Shown: in pieces, positions 1-23,639 of the stretch
How the letters are laid out: every line of letters starts with the position of its first letter
How positions within the stretch are numbered: position 1 is the stretch's first letter
Made by a program: the position numbers and the translations under genes
The notes under the pieces: generated by a model
Database searches by the model: none
Told to the model about the DNA's origin: nothing
The model's input: the letters and a program-made list of their open reading frames with translations, nothing else
Assembly: GCA_030141605.1 (NCBI GenBank)
Contig: JAQGDQ010000215.1
Location: 1 to 35,000, forward strand
From: Tubiluchus corallicola
Taxonomy: Eukaryota; Priapulida; Priapulimorpha; Priapulimorphida; Tubiluchidae
Direction of reading: 5' to 3'
DNA length: 35,000 nt

Positions 1-779
1 CTATTGAAAATTGTTAGTTTGTGATGTCATCAATAGTTGGGCTTGTCCGCATTTAATTAAGATTTTAATCTAATATTTAATTATGAGAAACGCTTTTACA
101 GTATTAATTGTGTTAAAATGTATACTTTTTATCGGACTTGAAAATGGGGTACTACGCGAAGAATCATTATGTATTCCTTTAATCCCTCGTGGGTTCCACA
201 CAGTAACGCTCTGTGTTGGAAGCCATACAGGATTCACGGAAAGAAGTCACGTAGTAGCCATTAATTGTGCTTGAGATGATGTTTATTGCTGGTTTATTGG
301 CTTTTTCATACAGTAACAATGCACTGCTTAAACACTTCAATGTTATTTTTGGTGGACTGGTTAAAAGAGAGCAATGATCAAAGCAACACTGAACAGTTCA
401 ACCATCATGGATGTCTAAGCAAGAAAATTTTGATTCCACTCCATATCTTTGCCGTCAACACTGAACAGTTCAACCATCATGGATGTCTAAGCATGAACAT
501 TTTGATTCCACTCCGTATCTTTGCTGTCAAATATTTCGAGGAGATCCTCGTGGTTTCTTGTGGAGTTCCACGACTAAAAATATGTCTTCATGGACACCCA
601 AGCTACGCGAAATTTGTTTCACTACGGCCAAATTATTTAATGCACAAACCGACTTAAAACAGAATATCGTTGCTCTGCTTGTCCATAGGAATGTTTAAAT
701 ATTGTTTGTAAATAAGCTGATAATCATGGAAAGACCGAAAGTTCTTACGTAAAATGAAATCATTGTTCATCGCCGTAGT
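1..779. other. No recognised gene; short open frames only
   Basis: Open frames here are short (63 codons from the ATG at 83; about 70 codons from the ATG at 483) and match no family I recognise. The segment contains a perfect-length 72-bp tandem duplication (separate entry). A decayed transposon or an unrecognised exon are both possible. Confidence 0.4.
384..527. repeat. 72-bp tandem duplication, two copies
   Basis: Copies occupy 384-455 and 456-527. Both begin CAACACTGAACAGTTCAACC and differ at only a few positions. The period is a multiple of three, so the open frame continues across it, but the frame itself is short and unrecognised. Confidence 0.9.
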
Positions 780-1384
780 CAGTGCTGGCATTAACCATCA
801 GGCAAGAAAGGCACGTGCCTTAGGGGCAACCAAAAATCCGGGCCACAAAAAAAGAAATTAAAAATTTTTAATAAGGTCTCAGGTGATGACAAAAATGTTT
901 TCTTTTATTTTTATGTACATAAATGTTTAGTATTTTATGTTGTGGCCTTTGCGACAACGAATGAATAGGACGCTATTCAGGCAGGAATGTTGATCAGAAA
1001 TTTTGTCTTAACATGGATAACACCATTTTCTCTGTTGTCAACAACGTGATTATTGCATTTCATTTTTTGAGCTAAAGCTTTGCTACAGTGTCGCTTTGTT
1101 TTCTTTAAGACCTTAATCTATTATTGGTTTCTTTTAAAGGAATACGTTCTACTGTTCTACAGTTTACAGCAAAAGCGTGCAAAGTTGTAATCTAGCTCGC
1201 TATATGTACCAATAGTAATTACTGTAAACAATGAAAATATATTTGTTGTTCTAAATTTTTGCATAATAAATTTTCTGTACTAAGTTAAACTTTTTCCTTT
1301 TGCCGCTAAGCCCAAATTATCTGTATTTTCAGGCCGCTTAATAAAATGTGACTTAAGACTAGCAGAGCCCTAATCCCGGCACCT
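780..1384. mobile_element. hAT-like non-autonomous element (MITE)
   Basis: The left end reads CAGTGCTGGCATTAACC. The right end, on the minus strand, reads AGGTGCCGGGATTAGGG, giving imperfect terminal inverted repeats. The 8 bases before the element (GCCGTAGT) and after it (GGCGTAGT) agree at 7 of 8 positions, as expected for a hAT 8-bp target duplication. The subterminal GCACGTGCCTTAGGGGC is the kind of sequence seen at ends of hAT-type elements. The interior is AT-rich with no transposase frame, so it would depend on an enzyme supplied elsewhere. Confidence 0.6.
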
Positions 1385-2035
1385 GGCGTAGTGTATAAGC
1401 TTCGAACTTCAGTTCATAGGGAAACAACTAAAGTAAATGTTGTATTTTACTTTTTCCTTGGATGCAGTGGAATGGATTTCTTAAAAAAGTGTTTAACGTT
1501 AATTTAATTCGATTTTATTTTGTGAATAAGGCAGACCATAAAGAGCTTTCTTTATCTTGTTTTTAAATGTTAATGCTAAAGGAAAGAATCTCACGTTTTT
1601 CATGGCGTCCTCATTGATTTTTATAAGAATAAAGTCTTCTTCTCCTTCGCTGCCCAATGTGCCCATTCCTAAGAAAGTCGCTCATATGGTAAACCTTTGC
1701 TACGACAGTAAATATCATCATCATCATACGCCCATCTTATCTTATTCGCCAATCCCGTTGTTCATGCAATTGTCTTTAATTTTGCTCCATTAATTAAAGA
1801 ATGTAGCAGCTCTGTCTCAAACACCAAGACGACAAGAATAAATTTAACAACTTTATAGCTCGCAAATCACCATCATCATCATCATATGCCCGTCACGTCT
1901 ATTGTAGACATCGGGCAGGCAGAATTCTAAAATAAAAGAAATCTGCCTTCAGACAGGTAAACGCAGCAGTAATCCAGCAAAAAAAAACTAGACACTGCTA
2001 CGCCAGTGGCTTGTCAGCACCACTTCCGTTAACAT
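1385..2035. other. Non-coding; CAT microsatellites and a lone 53-bp-family monomer piece
   Basis: No gene seen. Positions 1684-1711 match the core of the 53-bp minisatellite unit that starts 350 bp downstream (ATGGTAAACCT...GCTACGA-AGTAA). Two CAT-rich patches (about 1713-1728 and 1870-1886) precede similar GCCC-containing sequences. Confidence 0.6.
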
Positions 2036-3410
2036 ACACTAACACACTAACTACAGTAAGTACACTAACATACGTAGGCTAGCAACATGGGAAACCTCTA
2101 CTACGAGAGTAACTACACTAACATACGTAGGCTAGCAACATGGTAAGCCTCTGCTACGAGAGTAACTACACTAACATACGTAGGCTAGCAACATGGGAAA
2201 CCTCTACTACGAGAGTAACTACACTAACATACGTAAGCTAGCAACATGGGAAACCTCTACTACGAGAGTAACTACACTAACATACGTAGGCTAGTAACAT
2301 GGTAAACCTCTGCTACAAGACTAACTACACTAACATACGTAGGCTAGTAACATGGTAAACATCTGCTACGAGACTAACTACACTAACATACGTAGGCTAG
2401 CAACATGGGAAACATCTGCTACAAGACTAACTACACTAACATACGTAAGCTAGCAACATGGGAAACGTCTGCTACGAGAGTAGCTACACTAACATACGTA
2501 GGCTAGTAACATGGTAAACGTCTGCTACGAGAGTAACTACACTAACATACGTAGGCTAGCAACATGGGAAACCTCTGCTACGAGAGTAACTACACTAACA
2601 TACGTGGGCTAGCAACATGGGAAACCTCTGCTACGAGACTAACTACACTAACATACGTAGGCTAGCAACATGGGAAACCTCTGCTACAAGACTAACTACA
2701 CTTACATATGTAGGCTAGTAACATGGGAAACCTCTGCTACGAGAGTAACTACACTAACATACGTAGGCTAGCATCATGGGACACCTCTGCTACAAGACTA
2801 ACTACACTAACATACATAGGCTAGCAACATGGTAAACGTCTGCTACAAGACTAACTACACTAACATACGTAAGCTAGCAACATGGTAAACCTCTGCTACG
2901 AGACTAACTACACTAACATACGTAAGCTAGCAACATGGGAAACCTCTACTACGAGACTAACTACACTAACATACGTAGGCTAGCAACATGGTAAACCTCT
3001 ACTACGAGACTAACTACACTAACATACGTAGGCTAGCAACATGGGAAACCTCTGCTACAAGACTAACTACACTAACATACGTAGGCTAGCAACATGGGAA
3101 ACCTCTGCTACGAGACTAACTACACTAACATACGTAGGCTAGCAACATGGGAAACATCTGCTACAAAACTAACTACACTAACATACGTAGGCTAGCAACA
3201 TGGGAAACCTCTGCTACGAGACTAACTACACTAACATACGTAGGCTAGCAACATGGGAAACATCTGCTATGAGACTAACTACACTAACATACGTAATCTA
3301 GCAACATGGGAAACCTCTACTACGAGACTAACTACACTAACATACGTAGGCTAGCAACATGGGAAACCTCTGCTACAAGACTAACTACACTAACATACGT
3401 AGGCTAGCAA
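2036..3410. repeat. 53-bp minisatellite, about 25 copies
   Basis: Units share TACACTAACATACGTAGG, then CTAGCAACATGG, then CTCTGCTACGAGACTAAC. Spacing is 53 bp (for example 2221 to 2274). Variants are mostly transitions (GGAAAC/GTAAAC, CTACGAG/CTACAAG). There is no open frame and no catalytic ribozyme core. Position 3410 is where the last GGCTAGCAA breaks off. Confidence 0.95.
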
Positions 3411-4355
3411 GTAATACAAAACTTTCTGACAGCTATCATTTTCCCTGAATTTCAACGTGATAGACTCTTTGACCCTAGGAGACTTTAGTTCGGGACTATT
3501 TTGTTGGATCATTATTTCTCATTGGAAACCAGAACTCACGGTCTACAAAAATCTTGTGAAAAAGGAGTATGAAAACCGGCTTCACAAATGGAGTGAAGTG
3601 TAATTAATTCTTTTACACGTGCTAGTTATAATGCTCAAGAAGCCGCTGCGAACATCCATTTCATTAATAACCGTTCACTGACAAACAGCGGAAACGATAA
3701 TACTTCCGGTTTGGACAGAACTATAACGCAAGTGATGCACGGCGTCTTCCTTTGTGCGGATATTGCGTTTTAAAGGCAGATCCAAGAAACGAACAACGTG
3801 CGTACACACGAGTACTGCCTCTGAAGTAGTAATAATAAGTCTGTTAATTACTTGCATGTTTTGGTAACAATCACAGGTAATTGTGTTTCCACAGGTGTAA
3901 TGTATACGCTCAAACCAAAGTTGCGTTCCCATATCTATGTTAGTTTATACTGCAAAAATACAAATTTTCTGTAGTCTACAATTACTACATCTACAAATCT
4001 ACTGAAATAAGTGCAAGAAAATAAGTGCTACAGATTACTATGTTACACTAAAAAGCTAAAAAGCATACATACATTGTTGGTCCAATGTTGAGTCGAGATA
4101 AAGCCAGAATGTCAGTAAAAGGTAGCAGTATAATTATAAGTGAAATTCTAAATGTAACAGAGACGTGTGTACATAACAAGTTCCACCTACACAATGTCAG
4201 AGTAGAAAAAGTAGTCTAGCTTGTTGAACTACAGTCTAATATATTGTGGCTTCCAATGCATATACTACCTTGAGAAGGGGTAATGGACCAAAACATTTGT
4301 CCCTGCAACAACAGGTATTTTTCACAAAGTTGATGATTTCTCTTTTCCTGTCGTT
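3411..4355. other. No recognised gene
   Basis: An 85-codon minus frame (3675-3932) is the only sizeable open frame. It matches nothing I know and has no obvious splice context or domain. The rest is AT-rich, without repeats I can define. Confidence 0.4.
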
Positions 4356-4616
4356 ATGTATACTTTTTCTTCTAGTAATATTCCACTTAAGATAGGTTAT
4401 AATGTGTTTTCTGGTCAATTATTTAGGCATGCCAGGTTATGTTCTAGTAAGCAGGTGTTTTTGGTTAGGGCAGCTAGCTTGTGTAAAATAATGTCCAATA
4501 GGGGGGGTTACTCTACGATGAGTCTTCTTCGTTCTTATGAAAATGTTTTTAAAAGTCACCGTTTTCTTTTTTTAAGTTTGGTTGGCGTTCAGTTAAGCAA
4601 GTGGCTGTTGCCTTGA
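4356..4616 (+). pseudogene. Penelope-like/reverse-transcriptase element fragment
   Basis: The open frame reads SSSNIPLKIGYNVFSGQLFR, then HARLCSSKQVFL, then NRGGYSTMSLLRSYENV. Spacing and residues resemble the stretch after the RT catalytic domain in Penelope-like and related elements (an N-H/I-P...K...G...R...C motif, then a conserved RGY/NGY). There is no upstream RT core and no downstream GIY-YIG domain, so this is a short decayed remnant. Assignment to Penelope rather than another RT class is tentative. Confidence 0.45.
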
Positions 4617-4736
4617 TGTGATTTTGGTGATGAGAAACTTTTCTAGCCTTTTGACGCTTTGTGGTCATGTTGAAGGAGCCCCTTCTCTTTTTTGTCATTG
4701 TTGCAGTTGGTTTACGTTGATGTTCTGTGGGTGCTT

Positions 4737-4848
4737 TGTATTATGTGTTATGTCTGTAGATGCCACTTTAACATCTAAGATTGGGCAGTCAATGTATTAT
4801 GTGTTATGTCTGTAGTTATCACTTCAACATCTAAGGTTGGGCAGTCAA
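4737..4848. repeat. 56-bp tandem duplication
   Basis: Two copies, 4737-4792 and 4793-4848, each starting TGTATTATGTGTTATGTCTG and ending near TTGGGCAGTC. They differ at several positions and lie just downstream of the RT fragment. Confidence 0.85.
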
Positions 4849-5084
4849 TGTGACTGGGTCCCCACCGGAAGAGTTTGAAGATAGTGAGAAGGGACCGAAA
4901 TCTGAATCTTTTCGACGCCTGACCTGATGACCCTTTTCCTTTGGTGATAATTTTATGTGTGTGTCGTTTTAGATTCTATGATTTGCAGTTGTCTTTGTCT
5001 CTTTTTGTTGTTTGTGTGTGGTGTTGATGTCATTGGAGTTTAATTCTGAAAACAGTTATCAGACAGAATTTGGTTGCATTAAAA

Positions 5085-6480
5085 GACAAGGCGAGGCGAG
5101 GCAAGGCAAGGCAAGGCAAAGCAAGGCAAGACGAGACGCGATCCGACACGACATGACAAGTCAAGAGAAGAGGAGATGAGATGAGATGAGATGAGATGGG
5201 ATGGGATGGGATGGGATGGGATGGAATGGGATGGGATGGGATAGGATGGCATAAGATAAGATAAGATAAGATAAGATAAGATAAGATAAGATAAGATAAG
5301 ATAAGATAAGATAAGATAAGATAAGATAAGATAAGATAAGATAAGATAAGATAAGATAAGATAAGATAAGATAAGATAAGATAAGATAAGATAAGATAAG
5401 ATAAGATAAGATAAGATACGATACGATACGATACGATACGATACGATACGATACGATACGATACGATACGATACGATACGATACGATACGATACGATACG
5501 ATACGATAAGATAAGATAAGATAAGATAAGATAAGATAAGATAAGATAAGATAAGATAAGATAAGGTAAGATACGATAAGATCCAGTCAGGACAGCCGAG
5601 GTAAGATAAGGTGAGATGAGATGAGAGGAGAGGAGACGAGACGAGACGAGAGAAACTAACCTACTGATAGATTTTACCACATTTTTCTTCCCATCCCTCG
5701 TGGTATTTTCCAGCCATGAACTGGGATTTGCACGATGAGATGAGATGGGATGGGATGAGATGAGATGAGGGGAGAGGAGAGGAGAGGAGAGGAGAGGAGA
5801 GGAGAGGAGGGGAGAGGAGAGGAGACGAGAACTAAACAGGCAAGACGAGACGCGATCCGACACGACATGACAAGTCAAGAGAAGAGGAGATGAGATGAAA
5901 TGAGATGAGATGAGATGAGATGGGATGGGATGGGATGGGATGGGATGGGATAGGATGGCATAAGATAAGATAAGATAAGATAAGATAAGATAAGATAAGA
6001 TAAGATAAGATAAGATAAGATAAGATAAGATAAGATAAGATAAGATAAGATACGATACGATACGATACGATACGATACGATACGATACGATACGATACGA
6101 TACGATACGATACGATACGATACGATACGATACGATACGATACGATACGATAAGATAAGATAAGATAAGATAAGGTAAGATATGATAAGATCCAGTCAGG
6201 ACAGCCGAGGTAAGATAAGGTGAGATGAGATGAGAGGAGAGGAGACGAGACGAGACGAGAGAAACTAACCTACTGATAGATTTTACCACATTTTTCTTCC
6301 CATCCCTCGTGGTATTTTCCAGCCATGAACTGGGATTTGCACGATGAGATGAGATGGGATGGGATGAGATGAGATGAGGGGAGAGGAGAGGAGAGGAGAG
6401 GAGAGGAGAGGAGAGGAGAGGAGAGGAGAGGAGAGGAGAGGAGAGGAGAGGAGAGGAGAGGAGACGAGACGAGAACTAAA
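5085..6480. repeat. Pentanucleotide satellite block with higher-order duplication
   Basis: Successive homogeneous blocks of 5-bp units: AAGGC, GAGAT, GGGAT, AAGAT (long), ACGAT (long), AAGAT again, then GAGGA. The whole series occurs twice. A unique ~100-bp spacer (beginning ACCTACTGATAGATTTTACC) sits at about 5658 and 6267, with a partial third copy at about 6481. The landmark GACGCGATCCGACACGACAT occurs at about 5135 and 5849. Minus-strand frames stay open for hundreds of codons only because the pentamers lack stops there. Confidence 0.95.
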
Positions 6481-6511
6481 CTACTGATAGATTTTACCAC
6501 ATTTTCTTCCT

Positions 6512-6588
6512 ACTGACTCTTCGAATTTAAGCCCAATAGAAAACGTGTGGTTGATTGTCAAGTTGCACCTGCAAGAGACCGACTATAC
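6512..6588 (+). pseudogene. Tc1/mariner transposase C-terminal fragment
   Basis: Translation gives TDSSNLSPIENVWLIVK followed by LHLQE. This matches the conserved SPDLNPIENLW box of Tc1/mariner transposases, whose Glu is the third catalytic acidic residue (DDE). The asparagine in SSN replaces the usual aspartate-leucine context. Only this end of the enzyme remains. It is cut on the left by the satellite block and on the right by a hAT-like terminus. Confidence 0.75.
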
Positions 6589-7140
6589 CAGAGGTGTGCA
6601 AATGATTTGACTAGCTGGGCCACATTAAACTTTCCCGCAATTCCTGCGGGCCGCAGGCAGTTTGATCAAGGTGCCAAGTACAGAAGGGCCTAATAACGAT
6701 TTTTTTGCATCCGACCTGCGTACATCATTACTACTACACTCAAGAAACTATTTTAGAAGTTATTAAAATTTATATTACAAACCATATATTTCTACTTTCG
6801 GGACAGATAGTGGTAATTTCATTGCAATGCATATTAGTAATGTGTATCACACAGTCTATGTAGTACAGTGACATTAAGCTACAACCGTCTTGTAAGGGTT
6901 TATGGCATCCGATCTAGTAGAAAAAACTACCCGCGCCATCTTTGGGATCGTGGCACGGACTTCAGCTGGATACACTCAATTAATCGCCCGGGCCGCACTT
7001 TCATTAGGTTGACAAATCTCTTTGCGGGCCGCACAAATTCTCTCGGCGACATGCCGAGATCCAAATGTGGTAACATGACGCTCAGATTTCTGGAAGCTGC
7101 TGAAATTTCCTGGATTCCATGCCAAAACGAGTGGAGAAAC
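6589..7140. mobile_element. hAT-like element remnant
   Basis: It starts CAGAGGTGTGCAAATGAT, a typical hAT terminal sequence. GCGGGCCGCA motifs follow at about 6647, near 6988 and at 7023, as in the subterminal regions of such elements. I could not find the opposite terminus, so the right border is approximate. No transposase frame is visible. Confidence 0.5.
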
Positions 7141-8124
7141 TGATAAAAAATCAAGAGGCCATGTTATATAATGGAAAGTATGAGAGTGATTAAAATGAGA
7201 GTGTTTAACGTGCATTTTCGTTCATTTTGCATTAGTTAAATTAATTTTGCATTAATATAAATATATTAATATATCTTCTAGTGACAAAGACAAATAGCTA
7301 CCCAAAAAGTCTATATTTCCAAAGTTAGATTTTTCACATTAGACTGATTCTAACTAATTAGATTATCTTTTCATTTAATTAATTTGAGCTGAACTTCAGC
7401 AGGTGACTAATTAAACTAATTAATTAATTGAAATTTAATTAATCGTGGATTTGTAACATCAACATCCGATCCTTATCATTAAGAATATTTTCAGGATTAT
7501 TGTTCTCTGTTTTCACGGATTCGCACAATTTAACTCGATCACTTTACGAGATGAAACCAACCTTACAACTCGACAACCTGCTTTCTTTCCGCATAACAGT
7601 TTTTTTCCAGTTTTTACAAATTGTTACAAAAAACACTTCAAAAAATTGAAAAATTGTTAAAAATACAATAGTACTTGTATATATAAAAATTATTGCATGT
7701 ACAGTAAAACATTGGCATAACCAGACTAAAAGTAAATGTTAACAAATTCGCACATGAAGAGGAAAGATGCGTAAATAGATAAATATATAAGATATACAAA
7801 ATCTTGTATTACATAAGAAGTAAGACTTAAAGTCATCTTTGTAAAACATATTAACATTTGTGATACCATGCTGTAAGCCATTACACTGAGCTTAGCTTCT
7901 CAAACTCGTGCTAGTATTTCCTCTCAAAAATGCACAGCCTTACCAAAAATCATCATTTTCGCTGTAATAAAAAGAAAGAATATAAACATCAAATTAATTC
8001 AGTCATTAAGTTTTGAATTGAAATACAAATATAGTTGCTCTTTTATTAAATTAGAATTTCTAGGCATTGGTGGTCTAGATATGACATGAGGAAATTGGTG
8101 ACCAGCACATTGCAATCCAGCAGT
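7141..8124. other. AT-rich, no recognised gene
   Basis: Mostly A/T, with TTAATTAA-type runs near 7380-7445. No open frame, splice-bounded exon or repeat family that I can support. Confidence 0.5.
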
Positions 8125-8630
8125 GCGCATGCGGTCATGTGCACGTCTGAGCCTTGGTAAAAAAAGTACTGTTGCTCACACAGTTTGTTGTCACTTTCGT
8201 CTAGTGGACCTCTCTTTCAACAAAACCTTCAACATTTTATGGACTGTTTCGTCCTCTTTTTCCCAACATGCCCAAACATTTGCACATTGGAGGCTGTTTG
8301 AGCAGTTTTCTGCAAAATTTGGCTGGTTGGGTCCAGGAAAATGCCGTTAGGGAGCATTAGTGGCCCTCCCACGAAATCTAATATGACTATAACACCCAAC
8401 GTTGAACGGGCTATTCAACCATTACCGGCACCACCCGCCGCATTTCCCGTTCTCTAGAGATAAGAGGTATAAGTTTTGCAAAAAACAGTCGAAAAAAGGC
8501 AGTGGGCCCGATTCGAAAAATAAACCTCCGCTTGCAAACCTGTGGGTCCGGGCCTTTCGTTTAGTCTATAGATCACCGAAAATGGTGCCATTGTCGCAGC
8601 TGTAGCCTCGTTGGTAATATATACACCCAT

Positions 8631-8665
<35 letters not shown>

Positions 8666-9152
8666 CCACCGAAATTAATATATATGGTGCAACAGTAACA
8701 AAAGTTTTCAAACTAGATCAAAACTGCCTAGTCAGAGATCACTGTAGCTGACTAAATTACTATATACAGCCTAGAAAAAAGGCTAATGTTGTTACTTAAC
8801 TTCGTGTGTAGGGTGTTGTGTGGCTTAGCAGATCGATAATTTTGGGAGAAACAGTGGCGTTTCTTTAAAATGCCAATTGTATTATTATGAAAACCTGTAA
8901 TGTTCTACATCTTTCATAATCTTTGCACAAATGTTTAAGGACTGTCATGGTATGTGCAAATAATGCATAAATGAGTCGGGTGATTCTTCTTCGTTTATCA
9001 TTATCCAAAGTATTAAAAAAAGATAGTCTGTGATGCAAAAAAACACGCACAATTTGTGGCTTCACTCATGAAACAAAAGACCAAAACAGTAAAAGGGAAG
9101 GGTGCCAGAAGTTTTTTTGCCCCCGGATGCCAAAAGCACTTGCCACACCACT
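8125..9152. mobile_element. TE copy A (hAT-like, non-autonomous), inverted relative to copy B
   Basis: From about 8200 to 9152 this matches the reverse complement of 13925-14880. Shared landmarks include GCTTAGCAGATCGATAATTT, AGAAACAGTGGCGTTTCT, GTGCCAGAAGTTTTTTTGCC and TAGAGATAAGAGGTATAAG. The right end, CTTGCCACACCACTG, is a terminal inverted repeat comparable to copy B's outer end, CTTGCTACGCCTCTG. The left part (8125-8200) is also shared with 16255-16350. The far left terminus is unclear. There is no transposase. Confidence 0.7.
8634..8663. repeat. (AC)n dinucleotide repeat
   Basis: An uninterrupted run of about 15 AC units inside TE copy A. Copy B has an (AT)n run at the matching place (14376-14389). 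Confidence 0.95.
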
Positions 9153-10094
9153 GCTGAACACTAAAATCTAGTTCACTATAGCGGTACATGTACTAATGCA
9201 GTCAGTTAAGTCTACAAATGTTGCTGATTTTCTATTAAGAAAAGTTTTCCACTCTTTAATGAGCTTGGTGTTGTAGGACAAACTTCACCAACATCTCCTA
9301 GTGCAGGAATTTTGATTGTACTTTAGTTGTGCTACGCAATTTAAACTCAATAATAACTGACGTTTTCACCTTTTTCCCAAGGAAATGTCTTCATCTAGAA
9401 CCAAGTCAGAAAGCTCAGAGTGTGGAGCAGCAGCTTCCTAAAAGTCAAAGAAAAAGTAGCAAACTATTATTATAGTAGATGCCATTTTGAACTTGACAAA
9501 AGGACACAAACAAGAAAACAGAACACAGGATGAAACTACTGAACTTTGCAACGTGATTTTTTGCACATTCTGTCCATTTCTGTAAATGATAATGGTTAGC
9601 ACGTTTCAAAGTGAACAGCTTAAGCTCAGAAAACATTGTAATGAAACCAAGAAATACTTTTTTATGTTTTTAAAAATAAATTGATAGATCAGCTTGTAGA
9701 CGTTTACGCTAATAAGATTTGATATCAAATAGCCCATCCACATGTTAGCAATATCACTGGAAACAGGTTCACAGAAAACAAGAGCATTTTGAAATTGTTA
9801 AAAGCAACATCTACAAAATTTGTAAGCCATCATTAATGTTTTTTTTTTTTGGTTTACATGTATAAGTCAGCGACTTGTTTCGCAACTCAATAACCTCAAC
9901 CTACATTCTACTCCAGCATTTAATTATCAACGCGTTTCATTTTTTACAGCTTTACTTAAATTAACACCATAACTTTTCTCCTGCTTTTTTGTCAAAGTTC
10001 AATTTTAGCTGGAAGATGGCTACATGTCAGCCAGGAAACTATTTGAACTGTAGTAGTCAAGCCAGAAGGTGACAATAACAGACATACAAACCAG
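9153..10094. other. Region downstream of OFD1; two candidate exons only
   Basis: AT-rich. The only coding-like parts are the possible minus-strand exons at 9370-9437 and about 9285-9297, described separately. No other gene is recognised. Confidence 0.5.
9370..9437 (-). other. OFD1: Candidate alternative 3' exon of OFD1
   Basis: On the minus strand a strong acceptor (CTTTTTCTTTGACTTTTAG) precedes 68 bases that read EAAAPHSELSDLVLDEDIS then LGK, followed by the donor AAAAAG|GTGAAA. Its start phase (0) fits a possible internal donor in the last OFD1 exon (GAAACG|GTATTT, exon end 10224). Its end phase (2) fits an acceptor ACTAG|GAG at 9297, which would end the protein in ...RRCW. Vertebrate OFD1 also ends in an acidic stretch plus Trp. 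The 10224 donor is weak, and this is inference. Confidence 0.35.
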
Positions 10095-10111
10095 AATTTA
10101 AATTAAAATTA

Positions 10112-10117
10112 TTTATT
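10112..10117 (-). terminator. OFD1: Polyadenylation signal AATAAA for OFD1
   Basis: AATAAA on the minus strand, about 80 bases after the stop at 10197, at a suitable distance for a short 3' UTR. Cleavage would fall near 10090-10100. Confidence 0.55.
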
Positions 10118-10196
10118 TAACACTAAAATTAACAAAAATGGCATTCAAATTATAATCGTTTTCCAAATAGAAGAGAATATATGATTACTGAATGTT

Positions 10197-22173
<11,977 letters not shown>

Positions 22174-22835
22174 CTACAAACACATAAACACGTTGTTTCA
22201 GCATGTAATGACAACTGAAAATAACAGACTACTAATAGGTCCCAGTTATTTGCAAGTTTGGTCACAATGTTAAAATTATTAAAATGAGCCATGGGTGAGA
22301 GGCGCAAAATAATCATGAATAATGAACTGAGGAGGACGTTTTAGTTTCTTGCCACTTCTAGACGAAATATCCAGACGCTCACATATTCTTACTTTAAAAT
22401 GTCTGGACGTTTTGCTATGCAGCACAATATTTAATGTGCTAACACTTCTAAAAGTATTAGTGCCTCGTCAACAGCATCTACTTTTGGTTTAAAATATCCT
22501 TTTTGTTACGGCAAACAATGTCTATTGGTTTTGCAAATAGACAGACACTACATAATTAACCACACATCGCTGACAGAATTACTGCACTTACAATACGTTA
22601 ATTATTAGTGTAAACAGGCAGCTGATAGCTGAAAGTTCAATGGGATGAAAGCTATAATGTAACAAATATGTAAGTGATTTAAGTCTTGAGACATACAGAC
22701 AAGAAATTTGATGGCGTTGTATGTCGTCCAAAAAATTCTGTTATAAGCCAGCATTTTGTACGTATCTTCTTAAACAAGGCCAGCGGTCACTGAGGGTAAA
22801 GGGTGTCAGTTCTATAACATTTGTAGAAAGGTAGA
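22174..22835 (-). other. Presumed OFD1 intron or upstream region, nothing recognised
   Basis: No exon with OFD1-like charged coiled-coil coding was found on the minus strand here. Confidence 0.5.
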
Positions 22836-23149
22836 ATTCTTATAACTAGTGCTACGAAGTACTAACCATTCTTATAACTAGTGTTACGAAGTACTAACCA
22901 TTCTTATAACTAGTGCTGCGAAGTGCTAACCATTCTTATAACTAGTGCTACCAAGTGCTAACCATTCTTATAACTAGTGTTACAAAGTGCTAACCATTCT
23001 TATAACTAGTGTTACGATGTGCTTACCATTCTTCTAACTAGTGTTACGAAGTACTAACCATTTTTATAACTAGTGTTACGAAGTACTAACCATTCTTATA
23101 ACTAGTGCTACCAAGTGCTAACCATTCTTATAACTACTGTTATGAAGTA
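22836..23149. repeat. 32-bp minisatellite, about 10 copies
   Basis: Unit contains ATTCTTATAACTAGTG then TTACGAAGTACTAACC. Variants are GTGCTACGAAG, GTGCTACCAAG and GTGTTACAAAG. It lies just left of a LINE fragment. Confidence 0.9.
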
Positions 23150-23251
23150 TAAAAGTCACGAAGTTAACTATCTTCTTGAAGCGATTGATGCAAGTGAGCT
23201 TATAAATAATAAACGTATTTCTAGTAAAAAAATTCTACAGATAGCAGAATG

Positions 23252-23520
23252 CTGAAGGTTATCTGACAGAAGACCTTTTCACAAACTCTGTATGTTTTAC
23301 AAAATTGTCAAAAGATTGTATCTATCTTTTCTATATGAATTACTGCCCCCTACTAATAATGAATTATCTGCTTATTTGTTAAGAAATCGCAATGACTTTT
23401 CTTTATTTTGTACTAGTTGTGATTACTTTCATAATTCGTCATTTTCTTCGGCTGTGTCCATTTGGAATAAACCTCCTCATTCTTCGATCAGTAGCTTCAA
23501 TCGTTTTTAAAGAATTACAT
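23252..23520 (+). pseudogene. LINE ORF2 extreme C-terminus
   Basis: Reads MFYKIVKRLYLSF, LLRNRNDFSLF, then FSSAVSIWNKPPHSSISS. This corresponds to the LFYKI...R......SFFP..I..WN.LP motif that ends many LINE ORF2 proteins. It is missing everything upstream. Confidence 0.7.
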
Positions 23521-23639
23521 CGGTTTCGCAAACAGGCCCAAATACTTAACTCTTCGTAAAATTCCGTACTGTATACACCATACTCACTTAAGAATACGCT
23601 TTTCTCAGCTTAATCATCATTTAAACACGTACGGTTGTA

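Noticed and set aside
4915-4945. CCTGATGA as a hammerhead ribozyme core
   Set aside because: No downstream GAAA with a supporting stem on either strand. The same check failed for the CTGATGAG on the minus strand near 14808 and for the minisatellite units.
5030-6289. 419-codon minus-strand frame of SYLILSY/SYRIV repeats
   Set aside because: It is the translation of pentanucleotide arrays that happen to lack stops. No composition, start context or flanks typical of a gene.
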